Shown: positions 1 through 11,514, counted from the first letter of the stretch. The stretch: DNA of 64,000 nucleotides from Paenibacillus typhae (GCF_900099765.1 NZ_FNDX01000026.1:1-64000); one strand, 5' to 3'. A program made the numbers and translations. The notes: generated from the letters alone by a model not told the origin.

Positions 1-266
1 GCGTAGTCAAAGAAAGATTAGCACCGCCGAGTATGCGCTCTAAATCGTTCGCGGAACAAGTGGAATGGCTCAATCCAAAGATTCAGGGATGGAGAAATTA
101 TTACTACACGAACTACAGCCAAAAGAGATTAGCCAAGCTGGATTGGTATATTCTGCAGAGATTAACCCGGTGGTACGCGAAGAAGAGACAACGCAGAAGA
201 TGGATGAGTTCATTACCTGAAGTAAAGTATATTGCCAAGATGTATGGACTAAGAACGCTATTGTGA
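1..266 (+). CDS. Group II intron maturase/reverse transcriptase, C-terminal end (5' partial)
   Basis: The reading frame is open from the left edge of the window, so only about the last 88 residues of the intron-encoded protein are present. They carry the maturase (domain X) signature: LNPKIQGWRNYY, then a basic stretch with LDWYILQRLTRWYAKKR. The protein ends soon afterwards, with no HNH endonuclease domain visible. Group II maturases bind the unspliced intron RNA, promote splicing and drive retrohoming. The RNA domains V and VI that follow immediately confirm the identity. Reverse transcriptase motifs must lie upstream of the window, so whether the protein is intact cannot be judged here. 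Confidence 0.9.
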   Translation, partial: VVKERLAPPSMRSKSFAEQVEWLNPKIQGWRNYYYTNYSQKRLAKLDWYILQRLTRWYAKKRQRRRWMSSLPEVKYIAKMYGLRTLL

Positions 267-368
267 TCTGCATGCCCATGAATGACAAACATCGGAAAGC
301 CGTATGAGGGAAAACCTCACGTACGGTTTGATGAGGAGGGGCTGGTTTAACCCCAGCCCTTCACTCTA
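266..368 (+). mobile_element. 3' end of group II intron (RNA domains V and VI)
   Basis: About 294-330 folds as domain V: a CCGTATGAGG arm closed by a GAAA-type loop and a CCTCACGTACGG arm. About 331-362 is domain VI, with the arms GGGGCTGG and CCCCAGCCC around a TTTA loop. The exact 3' splice point cannot be fixed without the 5' exon; it probably lies between 363 and 369. The intron is in the same orientation as the downstream EAL gene. The fold is read directly from the sequence. The class of intron (likely IIB-like) is an inference. Confidence 0.85.
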
Positions 369-389
369 GTGATACAGGCCCGAAATAAA

Positions 390-430
390 GCGGGTGATTG
401 TCGATATTTGGCAGGATATTTAATCACCGC
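390..430. other. Inverted repeat just downstream of the intron
   Basis: GCGGGTGATT (390-399) pairs with AATCACCGC (422-430) with one bulged G; the loop is 22 bases. There is no T-tract after it, so it is not a convincing terminator. It lies in the presumed 3' exon, between the intron and the RBS of the EAL gene, so it could be an operator, an mRNA leader stem or part of the interrupted locus. Confidence 0.4.
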
Positions 431-500
431 TTAATACTTTGCGTATATGCTTGTGCTAAGAGTGATAAAATTCACGAAGACAGGCATACAGGTGATCAAA

Positions 501-1409
501 ATGAGCAAAGAACGGGCGCTGTCCCACAAGATAAAATCCATTCCCAGGTATCTTCAGCATTTGAATGTCAGGCTTAAGGAAGAGCTGCAGGAGCTCGGCC
601 AGCTATCCGCCCTGCTGGATATCATGAACAATGAACGTCTGGATACGTATTTTCAGCCGATTCTGCAGCTGCGTACCGGTCATACAGTCGGGCATGAGGT
701 GCTAAACCGTCCTCCGTCCTCCACCTATTTTCCGACCACAGAGCACTTCTATGAATTTGCCGGGAGGACGGACCAGATGTTCCGCTTTGAGCAGAACTGC
801 CGGAGGATGTCACTGCTGAGGTACATGGAACGGCTGCCTCTGGAGGACCGTGCGAGAGGCACGTTAGTCTTCATCAATGTCCATCCGGGGGTGCTGAATG
901 ATACCCGTCATAAGAGCGGAGAGACGCTGGCCCTATTGCAGTCGCTTGGGCTGTCCCCGGAGCGTGTCGTGTTTGAACTGACTGAACGGCAGGCTGTGCA
1001 GGATTATATCGGCTTTGAAAAGGTGCTGTCCCATTACCGTGAGCAGGGCTTCCGCATAGCAGTTGATGATGCAGGCTCAGGCTACAACAGCCTGAAAACG
1101 CTGGTATACCTCAAGCCGGAATTCATCAAGCTGGACAAGTCGCTGATCCGGGGCATCCACGGCTGCCGCGAACAGCAGGAGCTGCTGGAGCTGATCCGGG
1201 AGTATGCGGCCCGTTCGGCCACCAAAGTCATTGCGGAAGGCATCGAAACTGCGGAGGAGCTGGTATATCTGCAGAGAGCGGGCATTGAGTTCGGACAAGG
1301 TTATGCGCTGGGCAGGCCGGGGCAGCTTCCGGTGCAGGGCAGCTGTCCTGTAGAGCCTATCAAAGCTGCTGGAAGGGGAGTCTATGGCTATGTTTCTTCA
1401 AATCGGTGA
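501..1409 (+). CDS. EAL-domain cyclic-di-GMP phosphodiesterase (cytosolic)
   Basis: 302 residues from the ATG at 501, chosen because AGGTGAT ends 5 bases before it; upstream in-frame ATGs lack an RBS. After a short N-terminal helix region (about 1-45) the rest is an EAL domain: the signature appears as HEVLNR (Glu about 66), followed by FINVHP, ELTE, DDAGSG, IKLDKSL and IAEGIE, ending with GQGYALGRP. The metal- and base-contacting residues expected of an active phosphodiesterase are present, so hydrolysis of c-di-GMP to pGpG is likely. No transmembrane or sensory domain is seen. The 3' end overlaps the following GGDEF gene by 26 bases, so the two are co-transcribed and probably translationally coupled. 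Confidence 0.9.
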   Translation: MSKERALSHKIKSIPRYLQHLNVRLKEELQELGQLSALLDIMNNERLDTYFQPILQLRTGHTVGHEVLNRPPSSTYFPTTEHFYEFAGRTDQMFRFEQNCRRMSLLRYMERLPLEDRARGTLVFINVHPGVLNDTRHKSGETLALLQSLGLSPERVVFELTERQAVQDYIGFEKVLSHYREQGFRIAVDDAGSGYNSLKTLVYLKPEFIKLDKSLIRGIHGCREQQELLELIREYAARSATKVIAEGIETAEELVYLQRAGIEFGQGYALGRPGQLPVQGSCPVEPIKAAGRGVYGYVSSNR

Positions 1410-2358
1410 AATTGCGGAGCAAATCCCGGAGATTTCCCCGCAGCATAAATGTGAATATGTGGATCAGATTTTCAAAAGCAATCCCCGGCTGCAAGGTGTT
1501 TCCGTTACCGAAAACGGGAAAGCCGTAGCTCTGATTATGCGTATCCGCTTTTATCAGCAAATCGGAACCTTGTATGGCTATACGCTATACATGGGGAGGG
1601 CAGTGGAGCTGGTTATGGACCGCAATCCGCTTGTGGTGGACTACAAGACGCGGATTACGGAGGTCAGCCGGCTGGCGATGGACAGAAGCGAGGAGAATCT
1701 CTACGACTATGTGCTCGTTACGCATGAAGGGCGTTTGTTCGGTGCGGTGAGCGTGCGCGACCTGCTGCTGAACTTCGCCGAGATTCAGGCGGTGGCAGCC
1801 AGCTTTCTTAATCCGCTAACCGGCTTGCCGGGCAATTTGAGTATCAATGAATGGATGGTAAAAGCGCTGCTGCAGGATCAGTTCAGTGTATTATACATAG
1901 ATCTTGATCATTTCAAGGCTTATAACGATACGTACGGATTCAAAGAGGGGGACCGGCTGATCCAGGCGGCTGCGGAGATTTTGAAGCATTGCGCCCTGCA
2001 GCTGGAAGGGTTCCTGGGGCATATCGGCGGGGACGACTTTATTATTTTTATCAACGACTACCAGTTTGAGGACTGCTGCCGGGCCATTATCAGGGAATTT
2101 GAGCAGGTTATAAAAGAGTTCTATCATCCGGGTCATCTGGCACAGCAGTATGTTCTGACCGAAGGCCGTTCAGGCGGCATGGAAAAAATTCCGCTGGTCT
2201 CGATCTCCGTTGCGGTTGTGACCAACCGTTTTCGCCAGTTTGCTTCAATTGAGGCGTTGTCCGAGGAGGCGGCACGGCTCAAAAAAAGATGCAAGAAGAT
2301 CAAGGGCAGCAGCTATGTGGATGATTCTGACCTTGCCATGAGCAAAGTGAGCCGCTGA
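1384..2358 (+). CDS. CBS-GGDEF protein, probable diguanylate cyclase
   Basis: 324 residues; the ATG at 1384 follows GGAAGGGGAG. Residues about 30-140 look like a CBS-pair nucleotide-sensing module (LYDYVLVTHEGRLFGAVSVRD). Residues about 150-310 form a GGDEF domain, with YIDLDHFKAYND for metal binding and the active-site loop as GGDDF (215-219). Asp replaces the usual Glu in that loop, and the RxxD product-inhibition site is not present (QLEG at that place). The protein may therefore be a cyclase without feedback inhibition, or of reduced activity. Pairing with the overlapping EAL gene suggests joint control of the c-di-GMP level, with the CBS pair reading an adenine nucleotide or similar ligand. 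Confidence 0.85.
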   Translation: MAMFLQIGEIAEQIPEISPQHKCEYVDQIFKSNPRLQGVSVTENGKAVALIMRIRFYQQIGTLYGYTLYMGRAVELVMDRNPLVVDYKTRITEVSRLAMDRSEENLYDYVLVTHEGRLFGAVSVRDLLLNFAEIQAVAASFLNPLTGLPGNLSINEWMVKALLQDQFSVLYIDLDHFKAYNDTYGFKEGDRLIQAAAEILKHCALQLEGFLGHIGGDDFIIFINDYQFEDCCRAIIREFEQVIKEFYHPGHLAQQYVLTEGRSGGMEKIPLVSISVAVVTNRFRQFASIEALSEEAARLKKRCKKIKGSSYVDDSDLAMSKVSR

Positions 2359-2467
2359 CTGTAAGCCTGATACCGGCTGTACCGGAGCGGCATGCTTGAA
2401 CAAGCTGCGTCAATGCGGTAAGATTGACAACAATAAGAGCATGCCTAGACCCTTCCGGTGGAGAGTG

Positions 2468-2911
2468 ATGATGATGCATGGCAAAGGGTTAGACTGGTGG
2501 GGGGCGTATGAGCCTTTTCACATCATGCTGAATGACTACAGGGTCGCTGATATTGTGATAACAAGCCACGCTCAGAGCCGTTATGCGGACCGGGTCAGCC
2601 GGGAAGGAGATGCCGGTGTGGAGCCCGCTGCTTTTTTGTGGCAATGCCTGAAGCAGAATCGGATCAAGCCGTATCTGCAGAGCAAATACAACGCCTATCT
2701 GATCGATGAGGATACCGTTGTGATTGCAGAGTTCAAGGAGCTGGAGGGTGTCACCAGCCTGTCCGGCCGGCCGCTGCACGTGATGGTGATTGTCTCCTTT
2801 CTGGGGCGGATCTCGGCGACTCCACAGCTGCGTGATCTGCAGGGCTACTTCTCCCGTCTGCGGAATTCCCGCCGGATGAAGCTGATGAAGAAGCGCCGCA
2901 AACGCAGATAG
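2468..2911 (+). CDS. Conserved unknown protein, basic C-terminus
   Basis: 147 residues from the first of three consecutive ATGs at 2468, chosen because GGTGGAG stands just upstream. I do not recognise the family. A central VITSHAQSRYADRV stretch followed by alternating beta-like segments (DEDTVVIAEF, LHVMVIVSFLG) weakly recalls small DUF4258/BrnT-type folds, but this is only an impression. The last 15 residues are very basic (RRMKLMKKRRKRR), suggesting nucleic-acid or ribosome contact. There is no signal peptide or membrane segment. It stands between the c-di-GMP pair and a LysR gene and ends at a strong terminator, so it may be the last gene of the c-di-GMP transcript. Confidence 0.6.
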   Translation: MMMHGKGLDWWGAYEPFHIMLNDYRVADIVITSHAQSRYADRVSREGDAGVEPAAFLWQCLKQNRIKPYLQSKYNAYLIDEDTVVIAEFKELEGVTSLSGRPLHVMVIVSFLGRISATPQLRDLQGYFSRLRNSRRMKLMKKRRKRR

Positions 2912-2926
2912 CGCGGAGCAGTACGC

Positions 2927-2961
2927 AAAAAGGCATGCGGCCGAGGACCGCATGCCTTTTT
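2927..2961 (+). terminator. Intrinsic terminator (usable in both directions)
   Basis: GGCATGCGG (2932-2940), a 7-base loop, CCGCATGCC (2948-2956), then TTTTT; A-tract on the 5' side. It ends the unknown gene at 2468-2911. Confidence 0.9.
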
Positions 2962-3004
2962 ATTAAAAAGATCGATCTATACAGCACTGAAGGAGTCTGA
3001 ATAC

Positions 3005-3904
3005 ATGAATTTTCATCAGCTTCATATTTTTTATACGGTATCCGAGCAGGGGAGCTTCTCGGCAGCCGCCCAGCGGCTGCATATGACACAGCCTGCGGTT
3101 ACGATGCAGGTGCAGGCGCTGGAGGATTATTTCGGGATCAAGCTGTTTGACCGCTCCAGCAAGAAGATCGTGCTCTCGGAAGCGGGACAGGTGCTCCTGC
3201 CGTATGCACGGCGGAGCATCCAGCTGATCCGCGAAGCGGATCAGGCCATGTCGGCGTTCACGCATATGCTGGAGGGGCGGCTGCAGCTCGGGGCGAGCCT
3301 GACTATCGGCGAATATGTGCTGCCGCGCCTGCTTGGGCCTTTCGGCAAAGACTATCCGAATATCTCTATTAACATGAAGGTTATGAATACTTCACAGATT
3401 ATCGAGGAGATTCATAAGCATCAGCTGGACTTCGGGCTGGTTGAAGCGCCGGTAGCCCATCCGGCCATGATGCTGGAGCCGGTGATGGGGGATGAGCTGA
3501 AGCTGATCGTACCGTGGGGGCATCCGCTGGCCGATCAGGAGGAGGTTACCCTGGCAGATGCGCTTCAATACCCGTTTGTCCTGCGGGAACAGGGTTCGGG
3601 TACCCGTATTGTGATGGAGGAGCAGCTGCTCGACAAAGGTCTTGATCCGGGAGCCATGAGAATCGTCATGGAGCTGGGCAGTACCGGTGCGGTAAAATCG
3701 GCGGTAGAAGCCGGTCTGGGCATCACGATTATCTCTACGTCCTCGGTCAAGCATGAAGTGGCGCTGGGGCTGCTCAAGGTTGTCGATATTACGGATGCCT
3801 CCTTCAAGCGGCAGTTCTATGCCATTCATCTGAAGTCAACGCTGCTGCCGATCCCGGCAGTCACCTTCCTGACTTATCTGCGTGAGCATAAGGACGACCG
3901 GTAA
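3005..3904 (+). CDS. LysR-family transcriptional regulator (CysL/YeiE-like)
   Basis: 299 residues; the ATG at 3005 has GAAGGAGT upstream. Residues 1-60 are the LysR winged helix-turn-helix (FYTVSEQGSFSAAAQRLHMTQPAVTMQVQALE). Residues about 90-295 are the periplasmic-binding-protein-like effector domain. Similarity to the CysL/YwfK/YeiE branch, which controls sulfur or CO2/energy metabolism genes, is my impression from the N-terminal half. No target gene lies divergently next to it: the upstream gene is separated by a terminator and points the same way. The effector is unknown. It is monocistronic or reads into the GNAT-PHP gene 53 bases downstream. Confidence 0.9.
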   Translation: MNFHQLHIFYTVSEQGSFSAAAQRLHMTQPAVTMQVQALEDYFGIKLFDRSSKKIVLSEAGQVLLPYARRSIQLIREADQAMSAFTHMLEGRLQLGASLTIGEYVLPRLLGPFGKDYPNISINMKVMNTSQIIEEIHKHQLDFGLVEAPVAHPAMMLEPVMGDELKLIVPWGHPLADQEEVTLADALQYPFVLREQGSGTRIVMEEQLLDKGLDPGAMRIVMELGSTGAVKSAVEAGLGITIISTSSVKHEVALGLLKVVDITDASFKRQFYAIHLKSTLLPIPAVTFLTYLREHKDDR

Positions 3905-3957
3905 TACAGCAGGGTCCGGCTTGTGGAACAAGACAGGGTAAAGCGGGGGTATAAGAT

Positions 3958-5457
3958 ATGGGGGTACGGCTGCAGGGAAACAGGGTGATTTTGCGTGATC
4001 TGGTTGAAGAGGATCTTCGGACCATTTACTATCACTACTATGAGGCTGAGGATCAGGAATTTCAGAAGTGGGATGGTCCGTATTACAAGCTGGAAGAAGA
4101 GAGCTTTGAGAAATTTGAAGAGAGCTACCTTGGAGTGCTGGCGGTGACTTGGACCGACAAGCCGCGGTCAAGGCTGGTAATTGAAATCGACGGAAAGCTC
4201 AAAGGCACAGTCAACTGGTACTGGGTATCGGAGGAAACGGACTGGCTTGAGATAGGTATCACTATTTTTGATTCCCGTTATTGGTCAGGCGGCTACGGAA
4301 CCGAGGCTTTCAAAATGTGGATGGCTTATCTGTTTGCTTCAATTGATACAGTCCGCCTAGGCATTGCCACCTGGTCGGGTAACGTCAGGATGATGGGGCT
4401 GGCCGCCAAATGCGGGATGGCGCTGGAGGGGCAGATCCGGAAAGCGCGGATAGTCCGCGGCGAATATTACGATGCAATCAAGATGGGCATTCTGCGTGAG
4501 GAATGGGAGCGCATGAATCCGTCAATACACATGAAACGCGGGGTGGCAGAAATGAACAGTCAGCAGGATGATTTCACGGTAAAAGAAACCGGCCGGACCG
4601 GTCTGCAGGGATATGCCGACCTGCATAGCCATACGCAGGCTTCGGACGGCATGCAGCCGTCTGCGGAGAATGTTCGGATCGCCTTTGATAAAGGGCTGTC
4701 GGCAGTAGCCATAACGGATCATGATACCGTCAGCGGCGTTGCGGAAGCGCTGGAGGCAGGACGCAAATACGGTATTACTGTCGTACCGGGAGTAGAGATC
4801 AGCACCCGTGCTGAAGGCAAGGAGATACATGTTCTGGGCTATTATATAGACACTGAGCAGGAGCTGTTTCTCTCCAGGCTGGCAGCCCAGCGGGATACCC
4901 GGGCTGCCCGGAACGAAGCGATCCTGGCCAGGCTGCGTGAACTTGGTATTGAGATTACACTGGAGCAGGTGCTTGCCAATCTCGGCCGTGCATTAAAGCC
5001 CGACGAGAGCATCGGGCGGCCGCATATTGCCGATGAACTGGTGCGGCTCGGGGCTGCTGCCGATATGCGTGATGCCTTTGACAAATATCTTGCAGAGGGC
5101 GCCGCAGCCTATGTATCACCACCGCGCATTACACCGGAGGAGGCCTGTAAGTGGATCATTGAAGCAGGCGGGGCGCCGGTGCTCGCCCATCCCGGCATTT
5201 ACGGCGATGATGAGCTGGTACGGGGCATTATTGCCCGCAGCGGGCTGCGCGGCATCGAAGCGCATCACTCGGACCACAGCCCACAAGATGCTGCACGTTA
5301 TATAGTGATGGCAGAGCAATACGGGCTGCTGGTTACCGGCGGCTCGGACTTTCACGGTGCGCGCCAGGGCGTCATATTCCATGGCGATCTGGGCAGCGTA
5401 AGCGTGCCGGCGGATGTGCTGAAGCAGCTCCGCGATGCTGCAGATAATCGCAGATAA
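3958..5457 (+). CDS. GNAT acetyltransferase fused to a PHP-domain phosphoesterase
   Basis: 499 residues in one uninterrupted frame. Residues 1 to about 185 are a RimJ/RimL-type GNAT domain (VRLQGNRVILRDLVEEDL at the start, then the acetyl-CoA loop region YWSGGYGTEAFKMW). Residues about 218-499 are a PHP phosphoesterase of the TrpH/YciV (RNase AM) type: DLHSHTQASDG (metal ligands D221, H223, H225), AITDHDT, PGVEIS, VLAHPGIYG and GGSDFHG. The joint near residues 190-205 contains an internal ATG at 4552 preceded by GGGTGG, so the PHP part could also be made alone. The usual arrangement is two genes; loss of a stop codon between them would give this fusion. A stem-loop terminator lies downstream at 5540-5583. 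Confidence 0.85.
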   Translation: MGVRLQGNRVILRDLVEEDLRTIYYHYYEAEDQEFQKWDGPYYKLEEESFEKFEESYLGVLAVTWTDKPRSRLVIEIDGKLKGTVNWYWVSEETDWLEIGITIFDSRYWSGGYGTEAFKMWMAYLFASIDTVRLGIATWSGNVRMMGLAAKCGMALEGQIRKARIVRGEYYDAIKMGILREEWERMNPSIHMKRGVAEMNSQQDDFTVKETGRTGLQGYADLHSHTQASDGMQPSAENVRIAFDKGLSAVAITDHDTVSGVAEALEAGRKYGITVVPGVEISTRAEGKEIHVLGYYIDTEQELFLSRLAAQRDTRAARNEAILARLRELGIEITLEQVLANLGRALKPDESIGRPHIADELVRLGAAADMRDAFDKYLAEGAAAYVSPPRITPEEACKWIIEAGGAPVLAHPGIYGDDELVRGIIARSGLRGIEAHHSDHSPQDAARYIVMAEQYGLLVTGGSDFHGARQGVIFHGDLGSVSVPADVLKQLRDAADNRR

Positions 5458-5539
5458 CCTTGATGGCTGCACCCTTATGATGTGCCGCTGGCTCTATGAA
5501 ACTGTCAGCTGCTCTATTAACCGGAGCAGCGTCCAAAAG

Positions 5540-5583
5540 AAAAGCCGGACCGCAGGAAGTTATACTTCCCGCGGTCCGGCTTA
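5540..5583. terminator. Bidirectional terminator between convergent genes
   Basis: AAGCCGGACCGC and GCGGTCCGGCTT are perfect complements, with an inner AGGAAG/CTTCCC pairing. A-rich on the left and T-rich on the right, it serves both the plus-strand GNAT-PHP gene and minus-strand rqcH. Confidence 0.85.
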
Positions 5584-5600
5584 TTGTGCTTTATGAGGGT

Positions 5601-7472
5601 TCAGCTTCTCAGCGTATTCGGCAGGCTTTTAATCCGCTCCTCATCCGGTGTGACAAACAGCGTCTTCTGATGGTCATAAATGACGAAGCCGGGCTTCGCA
5701 CCGCTTGGCTTGCGGACATGGCGGATCAGGGTGCAGTCAACCGGAACGCTGCTCGACTGCTTGGCCTGGCTGTAATAAGCAGCCAGCTGTGCCGCTTCCT
5801 CCAGGGTGGCATCTCCGAACGCCTCACTGCGGATCACGACATGCGAGCCGGGAATGTCCTTGGTATGCAGCCAGGTGTCATTAGGCGAGGCCAGGCGGTT
5901 CGTGACGTATTCGTTCTGCAGGTTGTTCTTGCCGACATAAATATCCACACCCTCGGATGAGGTATACACCTGGACGGTCGGCCGGGTAGCCTTCTTTTTC
6001 TTTTTACCCTTTTTGCTGCGGTCGCGCAGGTAGCCCTGGCTGACCAGCTCATCGCGGATCTCCTCGATATCGTTAAGCGAGGCATGGGCAAGCTGCTGCA
6101 GCAGCGTCTCCATGTAGGTGATCTCTTCATGTGTCTTGGCCTGCTGCTCTTCAATCACAAGCAGGCTGTTCTTGTACTTGTTGTACTTCTTGAAATAACG
6201 CTGCGCATTGTCAGACGGAGTGAGCAACGGATCAAGCGGAATCGTGAGTTCTGCCTGATTTTCATCGTAATAGTTCACCAGCCGGGCTTCCTTGTCTCCT
6301 TTGGACACAGCGTGCAGGGAGGCAAAAAGCAGCTCTCCCCAGATCCGGTACTGGTCCGCATCATCCGCTTCCTCCAGATCCTTTTGCAGCTTGGCCAGCT
6401 TCTTTACATTCTTGCTCCGCTCGTTGGTTAGAAAACGTATAAGGTCAGCGACCCGCTGCTTGACTGTATCACGTTCTGCCTTATCCCCGTAATATTCCTC
6501 CAGGCAGCTGCTGATCGTGCCGTAATGCCGTACTTCTTCGCCCAGTAAAGTCAGAGGAATGGCGGAAAAGACCGGCTTGCCCTTGGCATTATTGCCGGAA
6601 ACAGGTTCGAACCGGGACTCTCTTACAGGCGTCATTACGGAATCAAAGGCTGCCCACAGCTTTCCAGGTGCCTCCGGATGCTGCGATACAACCTCCTTGC
6701 CTGCCCTGTACAGAATTTCTCCGGCAATCAGGGGGCTTATCCCGCTGAAAGCATGTACGATCCAGCCTGCAGGGTCAGCTGAAGGAGCAGGTCCCCCGCT
6801 TCCGTCCTGCACCGGTCCTTCCAGCGACCGCAGGAGCTCGGCAATATCTCCTTCGATCATGTCCTCAGGCTCAGCCTTTTCTTCGCTTTCACCCAGCAGT
6901 GCGGCTTCCTCAGCGTCTGCCATCAGCTTGATGAATGCCTCTTTGCCTACCTCCAGCGGATTCAGCTTATGCTGCTGCGGCGGCTCGGTGTAAGCGGCCC
7001 CTGGCATGACAACCCGGTAGCTGCTGATTGACGGGGTCACATGATGGATGCCGTCAATGATCGTACCGCTGGCAAGATCGGTAAGAATGATGTTGCTGTG
7101 TCGGCCCATCAGCTCGATGATCAGCTGTTTGGCCGAGACATCCCCAAGCTCATCACGGGTCCGGATATTGATATGGATGATCCGCTCCATGCCGACCTGG
7201 GCAATGCTCTCAATGGTTCCGCCTTCACAATGCTTGCGCAACAGCATGCAGAACATCGGCGCCTCCGCCGGATTGACGCTGCTGCGTTCGCTCAGGTGCA
7301 GGCGGGGATAGGTCGGGTTCGCAGACAGCAGCAGCTTGCCTCCGCCTCCTGCGCCGCGCAGGATGAAAATAAGATCGTGTGTGCTGGGCTGATATATTTT
7401 GCCGACGCGCGCACCGATAAAGGCCTGAAGCTCGTGCACGATCGCTCTGGTAACAATACCGTCTAATGCCAT
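5601..7472 (-). CDS. rqcH: Ribosome quality control factor RqcH (NFACT family, YloA)
   Basis: 623 residues. RqcH binds the obstructed 50S subunit with peptidyl-tRNA and recruits tRNA-Ala to add C-terminal alanine tails that mark stalled nascent chains for degradation. The start MALDGIVTRAIVHEL and the GARVGKIYQPSTHDL segment are typical of the NFACT-N domain. A coiled-coil middle follows (about 370-460), then the C-terminal NFACT-R domain (YVGKNNLQNEYVTNRLA, DTWLHTKDIPGSHVVIR). An acidic, Gly/Pro-rich insertion at about residues 195-245 makes it longer than the roughly 570 residues of the B. subtilis protein. AGGAGAG precedes the ATG. It is divergent from the P-type ATPase gene, as yloA is next to yloB in B. 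subtilis. Confidence 0.95.
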   Translation of the reverse strand: MALDGIVTRAIVHELQAFIGARVGKIYQPSTHDLIFILRGAGGGGKLLLSANPTYPRLHLSERSSVNPAEAPMFCMLLRKHCEGGTIESIAQVGMERIIHINIRTRDELGDVSAKQLIIELMGRHSNIILTDLASGTIIDGIHHVTPSISSYRVVMPGAAYTEPPQQHKLNPLEVGKEAFIKLMADAEEAALLGESEEKAEPEDMIEGDIAELLRSLEGPVQDGSGGPAPSADPAGWIVHAFSGISPLIAGEILYRAGKEVVSQHPEAPGKLWAAFDSVMTPVRESRFEPVSGNNAKGKPVFSAIPLTLLGEEVRHYGTISSCLEEYYGDKAERDTVKQRVADLIRFLTNERSKNVKKLAKLQKDLEEADDADQYRIWGELLFASLHAVSKGDKEARLVNYYDENQAELTIPLDPLLTPSDNAQRYFKKYNKYKNSLLVIEEQQAKTHEEITYMETLLQQLAHASLNDIEEIRDELVSQGYLRDRSKKGKKKKKATRPTVQVYTSSEGVDIYVGKNNLQNEYVTNRLASPNDTWLHTKDIPGSHVVIRSEAFGDATLEEAAQLAAYYSQAKQSSSVPVDCTLIRHVRKPSGAKPGFVIYDHQKTLFVTPDEERIKSLPNTLRS

Positions 7473-7665
7473 GTTAAAAGCTCTCCTGTCGCAAAAAGAT
7501 TAAGTGCTACTCCCTATGATGCCATACATTAACACATTCGCGCAAAAGGGAAAGCAGACGGGCAGTGATATTTTGGGACGACCATGAATACACTTGGTCA
7601 TGAACAGGTGGAAAAGCTGTGCGCCGCCGGAAGTCAAGAAACGACCGGGAGGGGAAAGAAACGAT

Positions 7666-10485
<2,820 letters not shown>

Positions 10486-10524
10486 AATCAATAGCATTGT
10501 CCCCGCTCCTTGAGGTATGCTTGG

Positions 10525-10536
10525 TTCACATGTGAA
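10525..10536. promoter_or_regulatory. Perfect 12-base palindrome upstream of dapF
   Basis: TTCACATGTGAA, centred 38 bases before the dapF start, could be an operator for a dimeric regulator. No protein can be assigned. Confidence 0.3.
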
Positions 10537-10568
10537 TGCTAACAAACCTTTTAGGAGTGGACCTTTCA

Positions 10569-11405
10569 ATGGAATTTACAAAAATGCACGGTCTTGGAAA
10601 TGACTTTATTATCGTATTCGGCGAGCAGGAGCTGCCGGCTAATGCTGCAGAGCTGGCAGTGAAGCTGTGCAACCGGTTCTTTGGAATCGGTGCCGACGGG
10701 CTTGTATACATTCTGCCATCCGAACGCGGCGACTATATGATGCGCATTATGAACTCTGACGGCTCGGAAGCTGAACAATGCGGCAACGCCATCCGCTGTG
10801 TTTCCAAGTACGTCTATGAGCACGGGCTGGTGGAGTCGGAGGAAATTGTGATCGAAACGATCGGCGCAGGCGAGCAGAAGGTATCGCTGAAGGTGAAGGA
10901 CGGTGTGGTTGAAACCGTAACGGTGGATATGGGGGAGCCGGTATTGTCCGGCACACAGATTCCCGTTGCTATCGATGCCGAGCCCGTACTTGATCAGCCG
11001 ATTGAAACGGATGGGGCTGAATTCAAGTTTACAGCCGTTTCGATGGGCAATCCTCACTGTGTGATCTATGTGGATGATGCTGTGAGCTTTGATCTGGCAA
11101 CCTGGGGACCCAAGCTGGAGGTTCATCCCTTGTTCCCCAGAAAGGTCAATGTAGAGTTTGCAACCGTCCGTGACCGCGGACATGTGGATATGCGGGTCTG
11201 GGAACGCGGTGCAGGTCCTACCCTGGCCTGCGGTACTGGGGCCTGTGCAACGCTGGTATCGTCTGTGCTGAACAATCTGACAGACCGCTCGGCGGTAATC
11301 AGCCTTAAAGGCGGAGATCTGTTCATCGAATGGAATGAACAGGATAATCATGTGTATATGACCGGTCCGGCTCAGGTGGTCTATACAGGTTCTGTGGAAG
11401 TGTAA
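10569..11405 (+). CDS. dapF: Diaminopimelate epimerase
   Basis: 278 residues; the ATG at 10569 follows TTAGGAGTGG, and the earlier in-frame start lacks an RBS. DapF interconverts LL- and meso-diaminopimelate for lysine and peptidoglycan synthesis. Both catalytic cysteines are visible: the first in NSDGSEAEQCGNAIRC, the second in ACGTGACA. MHGLGNDF at the N-terminus and GNPHCVIYV are also typical. The gene ends at a strong terminator, so it is probably transcribed from its own promoter or by read-through from the ATPase gene 83 bases upstream. Confidence 0.95.
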   Translation: MEFTKMHGLGNDFIIVFGEQELPANAAELAVKLCNRFFGIGADGLVYILPSERGDYMMRIMNSDGSEAEQCGNAIRCVSKYVYEHGLVESEEIVIETIGAGEQKVSLKVKDGVVETVTVDMGEPVLSGTQIPVAIDAEPVLDQPIETDGAEFKFTAVSMGNPHCVIYVDDAVSFDLATWGPKLEVHPLFPRKVNVEFATVRDRGHVDMRVWERGAGPTLACGTGACATLVSSVLNNLTDRSAVISLKGGDLFIEWNEQDNHVYMTGPAQVVYTGSVEV

Positions 11406-11446
11406 TCAGGCAGGCTCTGTACTCACATTATACTGCAGCAGCTAAT

Positions 11447-11490
11447 AAAAGGATGTCCGGTAAGCCACGCGGCTTGCGGACATCCTTTTT
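11447..11490 (+). terminator. Intrinsic terminator after dapF
   Basis: AAAAGGATGTCCG pairs with CGGACATCCTTTTT around a loop that itself contains GCC/GGC. Confidence 0.9.
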
Positions 11491-11514
11491 GTGCTGCATC
11501 TGGTGTGATCATCC

